Positions 1 through 12,330 of a stretch of 64,000 nucleotides of DNA are shown here, in pieces. The notes beneath the pieces were generated by a model. The model did no database searches. It had not been told where the DNA came from and worked only from the letters and a program-made list of their open reading frames with translations. The DNA is from Sinohyriopsis cumingii. Lineage: Eukaryota; Mollusca; Bivalvia; Unionida; Unionidae. Numbering within the stretch: position 1 is the stretch's first letter; each line of letters starts with the position of its first letter. Location of the stretch: positions 106,801,145 to 106,865,144 of the forward strand of contig CM068830.1 in NCBI GenBank assembly GCA_028554795.2, written 5' to 3'. The position numbers were made by a program, and so were the translations under genes.

Positions 1-540
1 TTTCAAACAAATTGGGCGTCAGGTAACGCTTTGTAAATTCAACGCTTTCTTTTTTGTTCATTGTTTGATATTATTATATGTACATGTTTAATAATTAATC
101 ATGATATGATGCTAAGGTAGCACTATTATTTATCAATCTGAGTTTTAAAGCTTTTTAAGACTTATTTGTAAGCATCGTCTACCTGTATCTCTTTCTGTGC
201 CGTGTCTGGTGCTTAGATTAATTCCTTCTGCATCACTGAGGCGATTGTCGAACACACGGTTGTTGATGATCAGGCAAATGCCTGCAATAAACGAGCTTTA
301 TAAACACAAAAGTAAAACCGGTCAACATTAAAGAATGAAAATAGATTCAACCTTATATCTTGATGTGACGAAACGAAATTTTGCGGGCTCATCACTACAC
401 ACATTTTAGATGTTCAACAAAAATGCTATACGCTGCTATTTTGTTTCGCAGGTGCATTCGCCGCGCGAATTATGCGAAATAAATAGCAAGTCGATAGACT
501 TAGTTTCAAGGTAGAACTATCCAATTTTCTCATTTATTTG
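1..540. other. no gene seen
   Basis: AT-rich sequence with no supported coding exon, RNA gene or repeat. It lies 3' of the minus-strand macro-domain gene. Confidence 0.5.
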
Positions 541-788
541 TTGTTGTTGTTATAGGGTTTAACGCCATTTTTCAGCACACGATAGGCCATACATAGCGGT
601 CTGTATTAATGGCGGAGGAAGAACCCGGGAAAACCCCGGAAAGAACACCGACCCACGAGAAGCTACTGGCAAGCTTTCTCACATACCCACATTAGCCGAA
701 TCCGAGACTCAAACCCACGCAGACAGAGGTAAGATGGCAGTGATCCGTAACGGAGAGCGCTTTAGACCACTCGGCCACTCGGGGCCCC
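541..788 (-). repeat. tRNA-derived SINE, family 1, copy A
   Basis: Read on the minus strand, it begins with a tRNA-Leu/Ser-like head (gtggccgagtggtctaaagc, about 788-757), runs through a conserved body and ends in a (TTG/CAA)n tail at 541-550. Related copies are at 5312-5559 (minus), 37842-38081 (plus) and 41876-42168 (plus). All share the 3' end 'gggtttaacgccatttttca' or its complement. It is a retroposed RNA-polymerase-III-type element, not a functional tRNA. Confidence 0.8.
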
Positions 789-1462
789 TATTTTTCGCAT
801 TAATATTTTCGTATTAAAGTGAAAGCGAAATAGCATGAATTAATGATGATATTAATAGTCATCTTTCATAAGTATCATTGAAAATGACGTAGTATTTTAT
901 ACAATTAATGCTTTTTAAAAAAGAAATGGAATGAATTGCAACGGAAACAGTTGTTTTCAGTGTACTAGTCCTCTTAGATCAACACTTTGTCAAGTTCCAA
1001 AATGAATCCGTTAAAACAAGCATTGTGTATAGATTATTTTAACTTACAGCTAAAATAAAAGATAATGATTAATGTTGCTACTGTTAAATAGGGTCATAGA
1101 ATCGATTGTGCATGTATTGATGGAATAAAGCAACACAAATCACCAGTATCTGAAACTGTGTTTGGATTAAAATGTCAAAATAATAACAGTGTTCGATGAC
1201 ATTTTATAATGGAAAGAGCGAATTTTACAAAATTTACTTCCTCGTATAGTTAAGTAAGTATGTAGCTCAAAAAGATTTGCAAGACGTTTTGATTTCAAAC
1301 CCTTATCTAAAGTTTGACTGATGCGCGTATTTTAAAATCCAGAAGTACAAAAATAATGCGAATTAAAAGTTAAGCACGGAATATATATTTCAGGATATTT
1401 TTGTATATGTAACTGATAAACAAATTTCCCATACAAGTGTTTCATATTTATAATTTCGCGAT
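789..1462. other. downstream flank of the macro-domain gene
   Basis: AT-rich, no exon seen. It would hold the 3' UTR of the minus-strand gene ending at 1463. I see no convincing minus-strand AATAAA signal close to the stop codon, so the transcript end is not placed. Confidence 0.4.
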
Positions 1463-2889
1463 CTAATAAATGCATGGTCTTCTCTTTTTTAACATATAAA
1501 AATAAAAAGATGTTTGGAATTGATTTTCCTGCTTCTTATTTATGTCATCTACGTAAACTGTGTCTTTCTGCATAGTAATTTCCTCTGGTATCATATGCTT
1601 TTTTGCACATTTGCGTGAAAAATATTGTTTCTTCTGATTCTTTTTATCTGACTTTATTTTCACAGCAATAAACGTCAACAAGTCATCAACATAATAACTA
1701 CAGAGTAAAAACTTATAGACTTCTCTAATGTCTGGAAAAATATTTATGTTAACTATCTCACCCCGTGGTCTGGCATCCATTTTGTAACGGGGAAACTCTT
1801 CAGTTTCCGAAAATCCAGTTTCCTGAATAGGAATACGCGGTTCCGGATTAGTTTGATTAGGTTGTGTCATCAACTGTTGCTGAATCCTCGCTGATAAATG
1901 TTTGTTATCAACGGGGACTGAGAGAAATTGGGCTTGTATGGCACTTTCATGAGGCTCTCTTTCACGGCCAGTGCCAAATCTGTCCAGACCATGTGTACGA
2001 TAGTGTTGAAGGCTCGCTGATAAAGGTCTGCTTCTAGAAGTAACCAACACAGACTGACCACACTCGTATCCATCTCTAGGTGTCTTGTCGACGCTCGCCT
2101 GATAGACAGTCGTTCCCAGTATAACCTGGTCATAACGATGCGTTCTGATATCACGCTCGCATGTCTTAAAACTTGGCTCAGTGTTGTTCTCACGAGGTGG
2201 TGCTGACAAAGGGATGCTATCAGAAGACAACTTAATCGGTGGGACTTGTCCAGACTTCTTAAATATTCTGTTCTGTCCTGTTTTTCGATGACACAGCGCC
2301 CTCTCTTTTAAATGTTTGTTTTTAGAAGGCGCTGAGGGAAATGGGACCTGTCTGGTCGTATTTCGAAGTGTACTTCCCTTGCCTTCCTGAAAATGTGTCC
2401 GTTGAAATGTACCGTGGTGAGGTTTTTCATTGAGTGGCGTCCTGGTTTCTCGATGATTCGTGGATGGTAAAGGTTTGCTATTAAAAGAATCCATCCGAGA
2501 TAGGATGTATCTGGGCCGAACCTGAAGTTGACTTTCCTGACCAGTCTGACAGATTGCTCTTTCTGAACAATCCGGATCAAGCGGTTGATAATGTAGAATT
2601 CTACTCGTTTCCTGGTGTCTCGATAATAAAGGTCTGGAAGCAGTACGGATATCTGGAGATGTCTCTTGTTCAGTTTTTTTTCGAGAAAGTCTTTTGCGGT
2701 CAGTCCGGGGACCTATAGATTTTAAGCTGTCCTGCCTAGCCTCATCATTAATTGATGTGGTCGTCGCTTGCGGGGCGCTCTTGGATAATTGTCTGCAGCT
2801 CGAACTGATTAAAGGAGGCAGAATTCGGTTGGAGGTAACCCAAGAAGTATCCCTTGTCCCTTCCAATCTTGTCCGGCTGCTTGAGGTTT
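1463..2889 (-). CDS. terminal exon of macro-domain gene: low-complexity, repeat-bearing C-terminal tail
   Basis: An open frame of about 474 residues starts at a splice acceptor (polypyrimidine, then TAG, with exon base 1 at 2889) and stops at 1463. The exon begins with two bases of a codon. The donor at 3504 leaves one base, so the join is phase 1 and in frame, like the other introns of this gene. The protein is rich in S, T, R, Q and P, lacks hydrophobic segments and looks disordered over most of its length. Motifs of the type Q-(V/S)-x(4)-S-x(5,8)-PLS recur about every 40-55 residues ('KPLPSTNHRETRT', 'IPLSAPPRENNT', 'RPLSASLQHYRTH'). The last 130 residues are more hydrophobic and lysine-rich. 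I recognise no catalytic domain, and no PARP or WWE domain follows. An apparent first codon at 2866 is TTG, so the exon is internal to the protein. Membership of the macro gene is inferred from phase and order. Confidence 0.6.
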
Positions 2890-3503
2890 CTAAAAAGGTT
2901 AGAAATAAAGACGATTCGTCATTATGTAAATCATGTAATCCGTTTAAATGAAAACAAAGTCAAGAGAAAACGAAATAATGAAAAGAGTTTAGATTTACAA
3001 CTTCTCTATAGGCATACCAAAGGAATGAAGACTTTCTTGAACGCTGTTTTGTCAGATTTTGTTCATTTGTAATAGGAAAATCGTGGAGTTGGATAACATG
3101 TTCTGTAGCTATTACTCGAAAAATTATTGACAGATGTTAAGAAAGAAGTGTCTAATGGATGTAACATTTGTTATATGGGATCGATTCTAATTAAACTGAA
3201 TCATTATGGGCAGAACATGTGTTTTGAATTCAGTTTTTGTGTCAAGCTAGACAGAACTTAACAACGGTTTCATGTTGGTGTATTTGACATCTGCAATTTA
3301 AATCAAGATTGCTTTCGAGGTCAAATACTATTATTTAAATAATACGGAGCTAGTATATACATTGACAAATATTAAATTAAGAACAATTAGCCAAAATAAT
3401 AAATAACACATGTACATGTTTCTTTTTTAATTTCCTCAATGCATAATTTTCTGATATTTTTAAAACCATGAAGCGAGACAGCAATAGTAAAAAAATTAAA
3501 TAC
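2890..3503 (-). other. last intron of macro-domain gene
   Basis: Minus-strand intron bounded by donor AG|GTATTT (3503) and acceptor TTTTTAG (2890). AT-rich. The short open frames inside it have no support. Confidence 0.5.
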
Positions 3504-3695
3504 CTCTTTTGGATGGAAAACTAGATTCCGTCTCCAGGTCCTCACAAGCTCCTTTAATAGCTAACAGAATGTCTGTGCTTGTGTCCACAAAATGGATATC
3601 AGTGATGATGTGTGAGGGATTCTGTTCATTGTATTCTACGATGGATTGGACGTATACCCCTGCATGTATGTTAAAATCCGTTGACTCAGTATTAT
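3504..3695 (-). CDS. macro-domain exon (C-terminal part of a macro repeat)
   Basis: Bounded by acceptor 'ctttttcag|AT' at 3695 and donor 'AG|GTATTT' at 3504. It encodes about 64 residues, including 'VYVQSIVEYNEQNPSH' and 'ITDIHFVDTSTDILLAIK', the closing helix-strand-helix of a macro domain. It is a clear paralogue of the first part of the exon at 6554-7141, with the same acceptor, the same phase and the pattern (I/V)xFVxT(S/D). Splicing from the donor at 6554 joins G to AT and makes an Asp codon. It therefore completes the macro domain begun in the 6554-7141 exon. Confidence 0.7.
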
Positions 3696-5311
3696 CTGAA
3701 AAAGAATAAGCCATTGATAGAACTATCATAGTTGAAAATTACAAGACCAGTCAGACTAAAGTGCAAGGCATTCACTGATGTCTACCAGGATTTTCCAGAT
3801 GAATGGTATATATACCCTTAGGTTTTGTCTCCTTGCCAGACCAGCCTGTGAAACAGTTCATGTAAGTCATTTTTGAATGATATATTGATTGTTTCGGGGT
3901 ACACAAAAATTAATATCATACCACGCCATTTAGCAAGACTGTGAAATTCTATTAGATTATAATGTAATACAGATATTCAGTATACCTTTGTAAAATATTT
4001 CACAATATACTCCACAGTCATAAAAGGAAGAAACAATGTTGCGGCAACTAATTTAAAATCTTTTAAAAATAAAGCCTACACTTTTGGTTTTCATATATAA
4101 AAAAATGGGTACAAACGCCTAATGTATATTATATTATCAGTAATACCACAGACGACCGGAAAAGATATTTTATATTTTGTAAACAACTCAAACAATTAAT
4201 TAGGACAATTAGAAGTAAAAAAGGGCAAAAAATATTTATTTATATCTTCTTTGTCTAAAGCACTACAGAAAAATGATTTCCGTGCTTAAAATATATTTGA
4301 CAAAAATACGTATTTAAATTAAGCACATGCCATTGAATTAACGATGATAAGAACACTAGGTAAATTATAATCTTTATTATTTTAGCGCACATGCAATTTC
4401 TCATCGATTCATGAAGTTAAAAATTAGCATGCCATTGTGTTGATTGGTCCTTAGTATTAGTTCAGATTACCTGGCTTGTGAAACTATGGTGCACCTTAAA
4501 TCTCTGGAAACTGTATTTCTATGCCTACGGTTGATGCCATGTAAGAAACCCGCGGTGTCAAAACCCAGTTCAGGGTAAAACAGAGCAATGAATCCTGTCC
4601 TTGGGAACGGTCACATACATACAAACACCAGTCATGACTGCAACAAGTGATTGGAGGAACAGATACAGACAGACAGAGATCGCACAGATGGTCTTTTGCT
4701 GAAAGCGACCAAGAATTGCTAACCAATTATAGCAGCCAAGCACATCCCGTCGGGGTTTTATTTATCCATAAAAGATATAACCTAATAGTTTACTGCAAAA
4801 CCAGTGTATGTAGAATAAAGAGGCAAAGATGCAAAACCTGTCATTTTTACAAATAAAGATGGAAAACATTTTAGCTCAACAATCATATGTTACATATGTG
4901 AGTAAACAATAATCGAAAATAAAGTTATTAATTGAAAACAAGGTTATTAATGCCGAAGGCAATGTGTTCTTTTCGTATAATCACCTGAGAATCAAAGGGG
5001 TATTAAGGTCATGTTAAATGTTTGCTTCTTTTCTCAGCTTCATTGACTCGGTTATTTCTGCTGTCATTTTGTCCTGAATAGAATAACACGATTCAAGCAG
5101 TTTCCATTGTCCCCACCCCTTATTTTTATTTTCTCTGATATATATATATATGATTACAGAGTTGTACATTTCGTATAACCACTTATACCGATACTTCAAA
5201 ATGTTAACCGCCAAATGCAAGTTTGGTTATGATGGTTGGTTCCATTTTACATCATCAAGATTGCCACAGTTATGAAACATAGATATGGACCATGGCGGGA
5301 CAGTGGTTATT

Positions 5312-5559
5312 GTTTTGTTGTTGTTGTTGTTCTAGGGTTTAACGCCATTTTTCAGCACAAGATAGGCCATATATGGCGGCCAGTATAACTGGTGGAGGAA
5401 GAACCCTGGAAAACCCAGGAAAGAACCACCGACCCACGAGAAGCTACTGGCAGGCTTTCCCACGTACCCACGCTAGCCGAGCCTTGGACTCGAACATACG
5501 CAGACAGAGGTGAGATGGCAGTGATCCGGAACGGTGAGCGCTTTAGACCACTAGGGGTT
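5312..5559 (-). repeat. tRNA-derived SINE, family 1, copy B (head truncated)
   Basis: Same body as the copy at 541-788, with a (TTG)n tail at 5314-5330 and the 'gcgctttagaccacta' head complement at about 5538-5553. The terminal bases of the tRNA head are replaced by an unrelated tRNA-like segment. Confidence 0.8.
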
Positions 5560-5670
5560 ACTGTGTATGACTCGCGACCGGGGGAGTACTCGTTCGAATC
5601 ATACCATAGGATCAGCTCTCTGTGTGCATCTGTGTAAGGCATTTTACACCAATTACCTTGGTTCTACATA
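5553..5670 (+). repeat. fragment of a second tRNA-like SINE
   Basis: Contains a B-box-like 'gttcgaatcat' (5590-5600), then 'gtaaggcattttacaccaat' (5634-5653). The latter resembles the 'gcaaggcactttacccag' body of the SINE at 9347. It abuts the truncated head of the family-1 copy, so one element probably inserted in the other. Confidence 0.45.
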
Positions 5671-6553
5671 ACATTCGTTTGATGATGTGCCGTAACACAT
5701 AAAAACAAACCAAATTATACATAAATAATGTTCTGGTTCCTTAGTTAACATCTCCCGACCGCGGGATAATGTCTGGTGTGATGGTTTAGGAGGAGAAGCA
5801 GATAACAATAAAGGTTTTGGATCATGGATGCAGCCCTCGGACTGGCAGCCATTTTGTATTAAAGTTCTAATTTGTATACGCCATATGGAATCTTCCTTTG
5901 TAATCTAAACTCAATTCATACTGGTTATGTGTCATCACATTGGTTATAATGTTTAACGATAAGAAGTAAATGAGAACGAATGTTTTAAATCATGAGTACA
6001 GCCCTGGAGATGATAAGAAGAAGGAAACGGATGGCGGCAAAAGTTTTAAATATGCGGATATTGGTGATTGCTTGTATCAGAAGTTAAATCTTGGGCGAAA
6101 CAAATCGCATCACCATCACGTGGTCTTAGTCAGGGATAGCATGGTTCAACACCCTTTCTTAATAACCAAAGATTTAATCATCTCGGCTAATGGCACTCGC
6201 ATTTAGCTGTGCCAAAGCAACGAGTATACATTGTTAACGTGACCGCAAATAATACACAGAGTCTGTACATTTCATACCTGTGTTTAACAAACTTCTGCTA
6301 CCATGGCAAAAATGCTTGAACAAGGTTTTATACAGTAAAAATGTGCCCCGTACAAAGCCTACCCATTTATATCCCAAACTGGAAAGAGACGGAGTTGCGT
6401 AAACCCCGCGTAAGGCACACTTTCCTATAATAACCCATATTTATCCCGGCTCTGGATGGCTCTATGGGCCATTTTGGTTGCATAAAAACGTTGCTAATCA
6501 TAAATAACTTTATATAGCTTTGCTGGACATATAATATTTATGCAATTACTTAC

Positions 6554-7141
6554 CTACACCGATTGCTGGTGTGGCTACTTTACAGAACCCACGGGCTTCA
6601 GCAACGCGGAGAATGTTCAAAATGGTCTTGTTTAGTTCCAGGAAGTATTCGCCCTTTTCGGAATAAGGTCTTCGGCTTGGTACCACACAATGGATAATGC
6701 CTTTATACGGCAAATTGCCTGCCGACGTGAACAAAGTCTCACATTCCTTTAGCTGTCCATGTTCATTTACATGATTTCTGAACTCTTCAATCACACCCTC
6801 TCCAGCTCTTACCGAGGAAATAGATTCTGTTCCTTCGGTGTATTTAAGGTCACTCCTAATTGCATTCACAATAGCGTCAACGCCTTCCTCGTCTACCACA
6901 GAGCCTCGAGAAACATGTATTGTGATTCTGTCACATTTGAAACGGTAAACTACGCTCATACCTGGATTTACCTCCCATTTCCATTTTTCGCATGATGTCT
7001 TAATAGCAGATAGAACGTGTTTATCTGTTCCCACAAAGAAAACGTCAGTGACATCTGTTGATAAATTTTGTCTTTCATAGTCTGTGATTGTTTTGATAAA
7101 TATGTCTGCACACATACTGATATCGGCTTGAACTATATCAT
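6554..7141 (-). CDS. macro-domain exon (end of one macro repeat and most of the next)
   Basis: Bounded by acceptor 'ctttttcag|AT' (7141) and donor 'G|GTAAGT' (6554); 588 nt, phase 1 on both sides. Residues 1-55 close one macro repeat ('FIKTITDYERQNLS', 'VTDVFFVGTDKHVLSAIK'). From about residue 75 a new macro domain begins: 'ITIHVSRGSVVDEEGVDAIV', then NAIR where canonical macro domains have NAAN, 'AGEGVIEEFRNHVNEHGQL', 'SAGNLPYKGIIHCVVPS' and 'VATPAIGV'. Known macro domains of this type (PARP14, macroH2A, MACROD) bind ADP-ribose. Here the glycine-rich first loop is altered, so binding is uncertain. Exons before and after encode paralogous repeats, which makes this a tandem macro-repeat protein. 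The ATG at 7115 is internal, not a start. Confidence 0.8.
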
Positions 7142-7669
<528 letters not shown>

Positions 7670-8113
7670 CTGCACGAATAACTACTTCTGAGATCTTTTC
7701 TCTTCCGGCTGCGTTGAGATTATTTAAGATGGTCTCGTAAAGCGTTTCAGCATACTTGTCTTTCAGGCGATATGGATCGTATTTTGGGTACATAGAATAT
7801 ATGATGCCTTTGTGTGGTAATGTTCCAGTCGAAGTATCCAAGTTTTTATTCACTCTTAATTTTCCATGTCTTTTCAACGATTTTTTTCTATGTCTTTTCG
7901 CATATTTGCTAGACACTTGATTCCTTTTTATCTGTGCTTTACGGGATAAGGTGGTGGTTTCATTAAAATCCAACTTTTTGTTCTTTCTGGCCTCGCGCAC
8001 GATGACAAAAGCATCTGTGACACTACGGAGTGACCCCTTAACGACATGAATTTGAATACGCTGAAATTTAGTGTGGTAGAGTAAATCACCCATTGATCCG
8101 TGATTAGCATGAA
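7670..8113 (-). CDS. degenerate macro-domain exon
   Basis: Bounded by acceptor 'tattcag|TT' (8113) and donor 'G|GTCAG' (7670). It encodes about 148 residues. 'FQRIQIHVVKGSLRSVTDAF' matches the first strand and loop of a macro domain. 'TGTLPHKGIIYSMYPKYDP' matches the SAGNLPxKxVIHxVGP element, and 'TLYETILNNLNAAG' matches the following helix. The first loop lacks the NAAN signature, and a basic insert (KRHRKKSLKRHGK) sits where the glycine-rich segment should be. ADP-ribose binding is therefore doubtful. Splicing to the exon at 7141 makes G|AT (Asp) and completes the fold. The open frame continues past the donor into the TA repeat; I take the donor as the true end. Confidence 0.65.
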
Positions 8114-8296
8114 CTGAATATTTCTATCTTGCTTTCTTGTATCAAAATCGTCATATACTAGACAGGCTTGATTCCGATTGCATAATTAAGATTCTTCTTA
8201 AAATGTTGTCCCGTGTGCTGGACTCTTGACTCCCACATAATACCATGTCAGATGGAACATTAATATGCATCCCTTCAAAATACTCCCTAGGTCATC

Positions 8297-8450
8297 AGTA
8301 TCGTGAAGGATGTCGTCTCTGGTTCAGGAACTTCACTGAAAAATAGACAAAGTGTCTTGGTAATGGCCTTCGGTAAATTAGTTTGTAGGGAAAAGACAAG
8401 AGCTGCAAAACGTATTGCGGCTTTTTCGCACATTGTCTTAATGATGTTTT
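8297..8450 (-). CDS. possible upstream macro-domain exon (C-terminal half), decayed or with an unclear donor
   Basis: A strong acceptor ('ctttttttcttcag', exon from 8450, phase 1) precedes a frame reading 'NIIKTMCEKAAIRFAALVFS' and 'LPKAITKTLCLFFSE'. This resembles the helix, core strand and final helix of a PARP14-type macro domain. The frame stops at about 8297, and no good donor in phase for the exon at 8113 is visible; a weak A|GTGAAG is the best candidate. Either a weak donor is used or this repeat is a dead exon. Confidence 0.4.
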
Positions 8451-9132
8451 CTGAAGAAAAAAAGTTCTTGACTTACACAATGAATTTTAAAAAAGATTAG
8501 AATTAGAAAATATTTTTTTCTGATTTTTTTGTTACTCCTGTGCTGAATAACTTTGAAAGCGAGGTAACTAATATAAAAATAAATAATACATTAGAGATAA
8601 AGGGTCTAATTGCATTATGTGTGTGTCCTTGTGTTTGTTTTTCTGTGTTGCTCTTGTTTGGAATTGTCCTTGTTATGTGGCTCTAAACACACATCAATGA
8701 GACTGAAATCGAAACACCTTAAAACGTACCCCTAAGCTGAGATCTCAGATTCAAAAGCGGTAACCTGAAATAACTTTGTCAGTCAACAGCTGTTGATGAT
8801 GATGGTAATGCATGTGAAAAAAAAAAACAAGTAAGGGTACTAGGAAATTACTCATTTTAAAGGAAAAGCAAGAAATTATCTCCATTAAAACAATCAATCA
8901 ATTTGTCATTTTCTTTTTTACATTGGATTGCCGTTGGCTCTATTTGGTTACTATGTTGAGTAATGACATTACATCTGCGTTATGCCATTACAAAATTTAA
9001 ATATATGAACTTCCTATTCGTGTAGCAGTATTCCACATTCAAAATTTTCTCTTATCTTCAAGTAATCCTAATATTTCTCATTTTTCATTTTATATCTACT
9101 TGCACTTAAAGTATTTTATTTTGCATACAATG

Positions 9133-9167
<35 letters not shown>

Positions 9168-9346
9168 GTCTCTCTCTCTCTCCAATACTACCTACCAGTA
9201 TCATGTACCTTGCGCACGCTCCCTGCAAAATGATTTAGGAACATATTTTATGTTTATAAGATATATCACACGCTCTAGAATTCTAATGTAATTCGATAAA
9301 ATTATTTTTCACTTCTCTCTAATAGACTCTTCACTTCCTAGTTAGT
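8451..9346. other. no gene seen; short CT microsatellite
   Basis: AT-rich, with a (CT)n/(CTGT)n tract at about 9131-9182. No exon is recognised. It could be intron of the macro-domain gene if that gene continues upstream. Confidence 0.4.
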
Positions 9347-9530
9347 CGCGGTGACTCAGTTGTTGGCGTGTCGTACTGATCATCTTCGAATGGGCCTGGT
9401 TTCAAATCGTACCGTCGGACCAGCCTGAGTCAGCGACGGTGGTGTGTCCTTGGGCAAGGCACTTTACCCAGATTCACTCGGGAGTAGTAACGTGTTGCTC
9501 TTAAGAGAGGTAACCCTGTTAGGAGTTAGT
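9347..9530 (+). repeat. tRNA-derived SINE, family 3
   Basis: tRNA-like head with A-box-like 'gtgactcagttgttggcgtg' and B-box-like 'ggtttcaaatc', followed by 'gtgtgtccttgggcaaggca' and 'ctttacccagattcactcgg'. This body type is widespread in marine invertebrate genomes. No tail or flanking duplication is identified. Confidence 0.6.
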
Positions 9531-12270
9531 GAAAACGGGAAAAGACTAGTTTTGTAGCTTATTCACTATCGGCAAGGTAACTATATACCACGCATTATCA
9601 CACGATATCGACATTCCTAGGTGTAGGATGTACTATTTAATGTTGACAAGGCCTTCAGAATAGCAAAGTGTTTTATGTCGCTCACCTGAGACAAGATTGC
9701 AAGCTGATACGTTGGTAAGTCTTTAGCGAAAAGTAAAGGCAACATTATTGATATCGAGGACTACTATGGTAATTAATTTGAAGCATGTAATCTCTTTGGC
9801 GATAATAACTGCAATCACCCACTCCATATCCAACTCTTTACATGAAAGTTTTGGAAGAGAGCTTTAAATATATTTGAAAATTCAGTTAACCTTATGCATA
9901 CATTTCAGTAGGTAATACTAAACGTTTTCTGTTTATAAGAAGAATCAATTAAACGTGCATCACTGAGAATTTATGAGTGAAAATGTTTTTAAGAAATTAA
10001 AGTTTTTTTTAAAAAGGAAAATCATATGTTAGTGATCGATAACACCATAAAGTCTGATACGTATACAGTATAACCTTCATTCAACGACAATTTCTGTACC
10101 TCACTAAATTGGGCGATACATCGAGACTTACGTCATAACAAGGTATGACGACTAGTACGAGGGTTGTTGTCATTTACAAAAATATAGGCTTTTGTTTCTT
10201 ATATATGCTGTGTAAGTCAGCATTATTCATTTTAATGAAGTAAACGAAATCAAGAAGTACATACCAAAGACGAACCATACAAGTCTTTCAATTTGATTTT
10301 TTTTAACAAAAAACAACTCATCACGATAGAGGTATGCAAAGAAACGAATGCCGCTCGGATATGTTGTAATAAATTTGAAGTATGCGCTCCGTTTTAAGGA
10401 ATTCTTCGATTTTTGTGATTACTTGTTTTATTATGGGTTGTTTTATTATGGGAACTCGGTCCCGTGGAAATATTCCTCAGCCCGAAATAATTAGCCAATT
10501 GCTAGCAGCAAACGTCGCGGAGTGAAGTGTTAGTGAGTTTCCATGATACCATGGTTTACTTTTGGTAGATCCAGGTTTGAGCCGCATGAGTGTCCCTGTC
10601 GTTCAATAGTCTCTGTTAAAATCTAGTTGTGTTCATTGGTAGTGCGACTCCAGGTGCAGTATTTAATATTGGAAACTGGTAAATAACACAATGGAATAAA
10701 CGAGAAGGGACTCTTCCGTCGTCGGCAGGCACCATTTATGTTGTTATGGTGGCAAATGTGATGCAGAGTTACAGGCGAAGTGTGGCTTAAAACCATGATT
10801 TGACTGGCCTTAGGTGGCGTAATAAAAATAGTTCCCTGTATTATGGGGGAGTTGTACAGTTTTACGTTGTTAAATGCTGACGGTACGGAAAGTTAATGAA
10901 GAAAAACTATGCAGATGTGCGGTTGATAAATAATTGGGAAGTTGTGAGATCTGTGGTCTTGTATTAACTAGAGTAAAACTAAGAGCATACTGAGACCAAA
11001 AAAATGGCAATATTGAAATAAAAAATGTAAAGCAGACATTAAAGATTGCTCTGAAACATCAAGAGTAAGTGATATATCCATAACATATTGAGAAAGAACA
11101 TTAGGACACCTGCCTTGCTAATGTGTAGTTTTGAATCTGCATCTTCTGCATAATTCATGCTCTAGCACGAGTCTTTAAACAGAGGAGACCTGTAAATTAC
11201 AGAAATAATGCTAAGTATATTTGGTCTAGGTTTGATAGTGCCGAGGTAATCTATTCCAGCTGCAATACATAAATGGTTGAAACAGCTACCTAGGTTCCTT
11301 ACAGATAGGCAAAATCGCACTTCATGATAAAATACAGAGGGAAAGCTTGACTAAAGATGTGAATGAAACCATTTTTCACCAGAATTTCTGAGTGATAAAT
11401 TTATATGGCGAAATACGTATGTGATTTTAGCAATGTTTCCAAAATATATTAGACAATGTTTATATACATGAGTTGGAGGACACATTGACAGTCAAATACT
11501 TACAGGATCATCATTCCCCCTCATCTGCACAAAAGGATGTTACAAATTCGAATAAAAAGACGCATGTGCACGGAAACCTACTCATTACCACATACAAAAC
11601 AACAGGAATTCTATTCATAAATGGAAGGTATACACTTGATAGTATTACTAAACCCTGACACCTGTATAATAGACATACATGAAGGCACTAATGCCTGGGT
11701 CACACATCTGTTTGTATGGATACGTGATTGCAGGAAATCAACGCAAATATACTAACGCGAACATAATCAAACGAGTTAGAGAGTTATAATTCATTCCAGG
11801 CGCCTATAATGTGAGTCGCTTTGCAAAAGAACATTGAACCATACTTGCTACAGTGGTATATGTAAGTACCCTGAAATGTTTAATGTTACTAAACAATCAA
11901 AGAACAATTAGAGTAGCTTTGATATATTTATCGTTTTCTTATTATATTATCAATGTGGGCAATGTAACAGAACAGAACAGAATACGCAGCTTATTTGGCT
12001 TTAAAATGCAATAGCAATTTATGGCTGCAGACGTGAGGATGCAAACATGTGAAATTAATAAAGAATAAGGATAGGTATCATAGTTACGTTGTGTATTAGT
12101 TATAATATTGATTTAATATGGTAAATATGTTTTATATTATATATAAATGTTGGTCTCTATCACCTGTTGACAGGTTTTGCACTTTTTATCACGACGGGGA
12201 CCAAATATGTCAGTATGGCTTTGGCTTATGGGTATCGTTAGCTTTGCCCTGGCTAGGATGCCTTCGATGT
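9531..12270. other. long gene-less stretch
   Basis: No exon, RNA gene or recognised transposon protein found on either strand. The few short open frames (for example 11473-11658) have no recognisable content. Confidence 0.4.
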
Positions 12271-12312
12271 TGTTGTTGTTTTTTTTTTTTGGGGGGGGGG
12301 TTTGGGGGGGGC
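12271..12312 (+). repeat. T-run followed by two long G-runs
   Basis: A run of T, then about ten G, TTT, and eight G. The G-tracts could form an intermolecular or long-loop G-quadruplex. They mark the edge of the Penelope-like fragment. Confidence 0.7.
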
Positions 12313-12330
12313 CTACGATAGGCTAGTACT

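Larger units (their letters stand above)
3696..6553 (-). other. intron of macro-domain gene
   Basis: Intron of about 2.9 kb between phase-1 splice sites. It holds a family-1 SINE (5312-5559) and an adjoining tRNA-like fragment. Otherwise it is AT-rich with no supported exon. Confidence 0.55.

Noticed and set aside
5970-6206. 78-residue plus-strand ORF
   Set aside because: Lies inside an intron of the minus-strand macro gene, with no recognisable domain.
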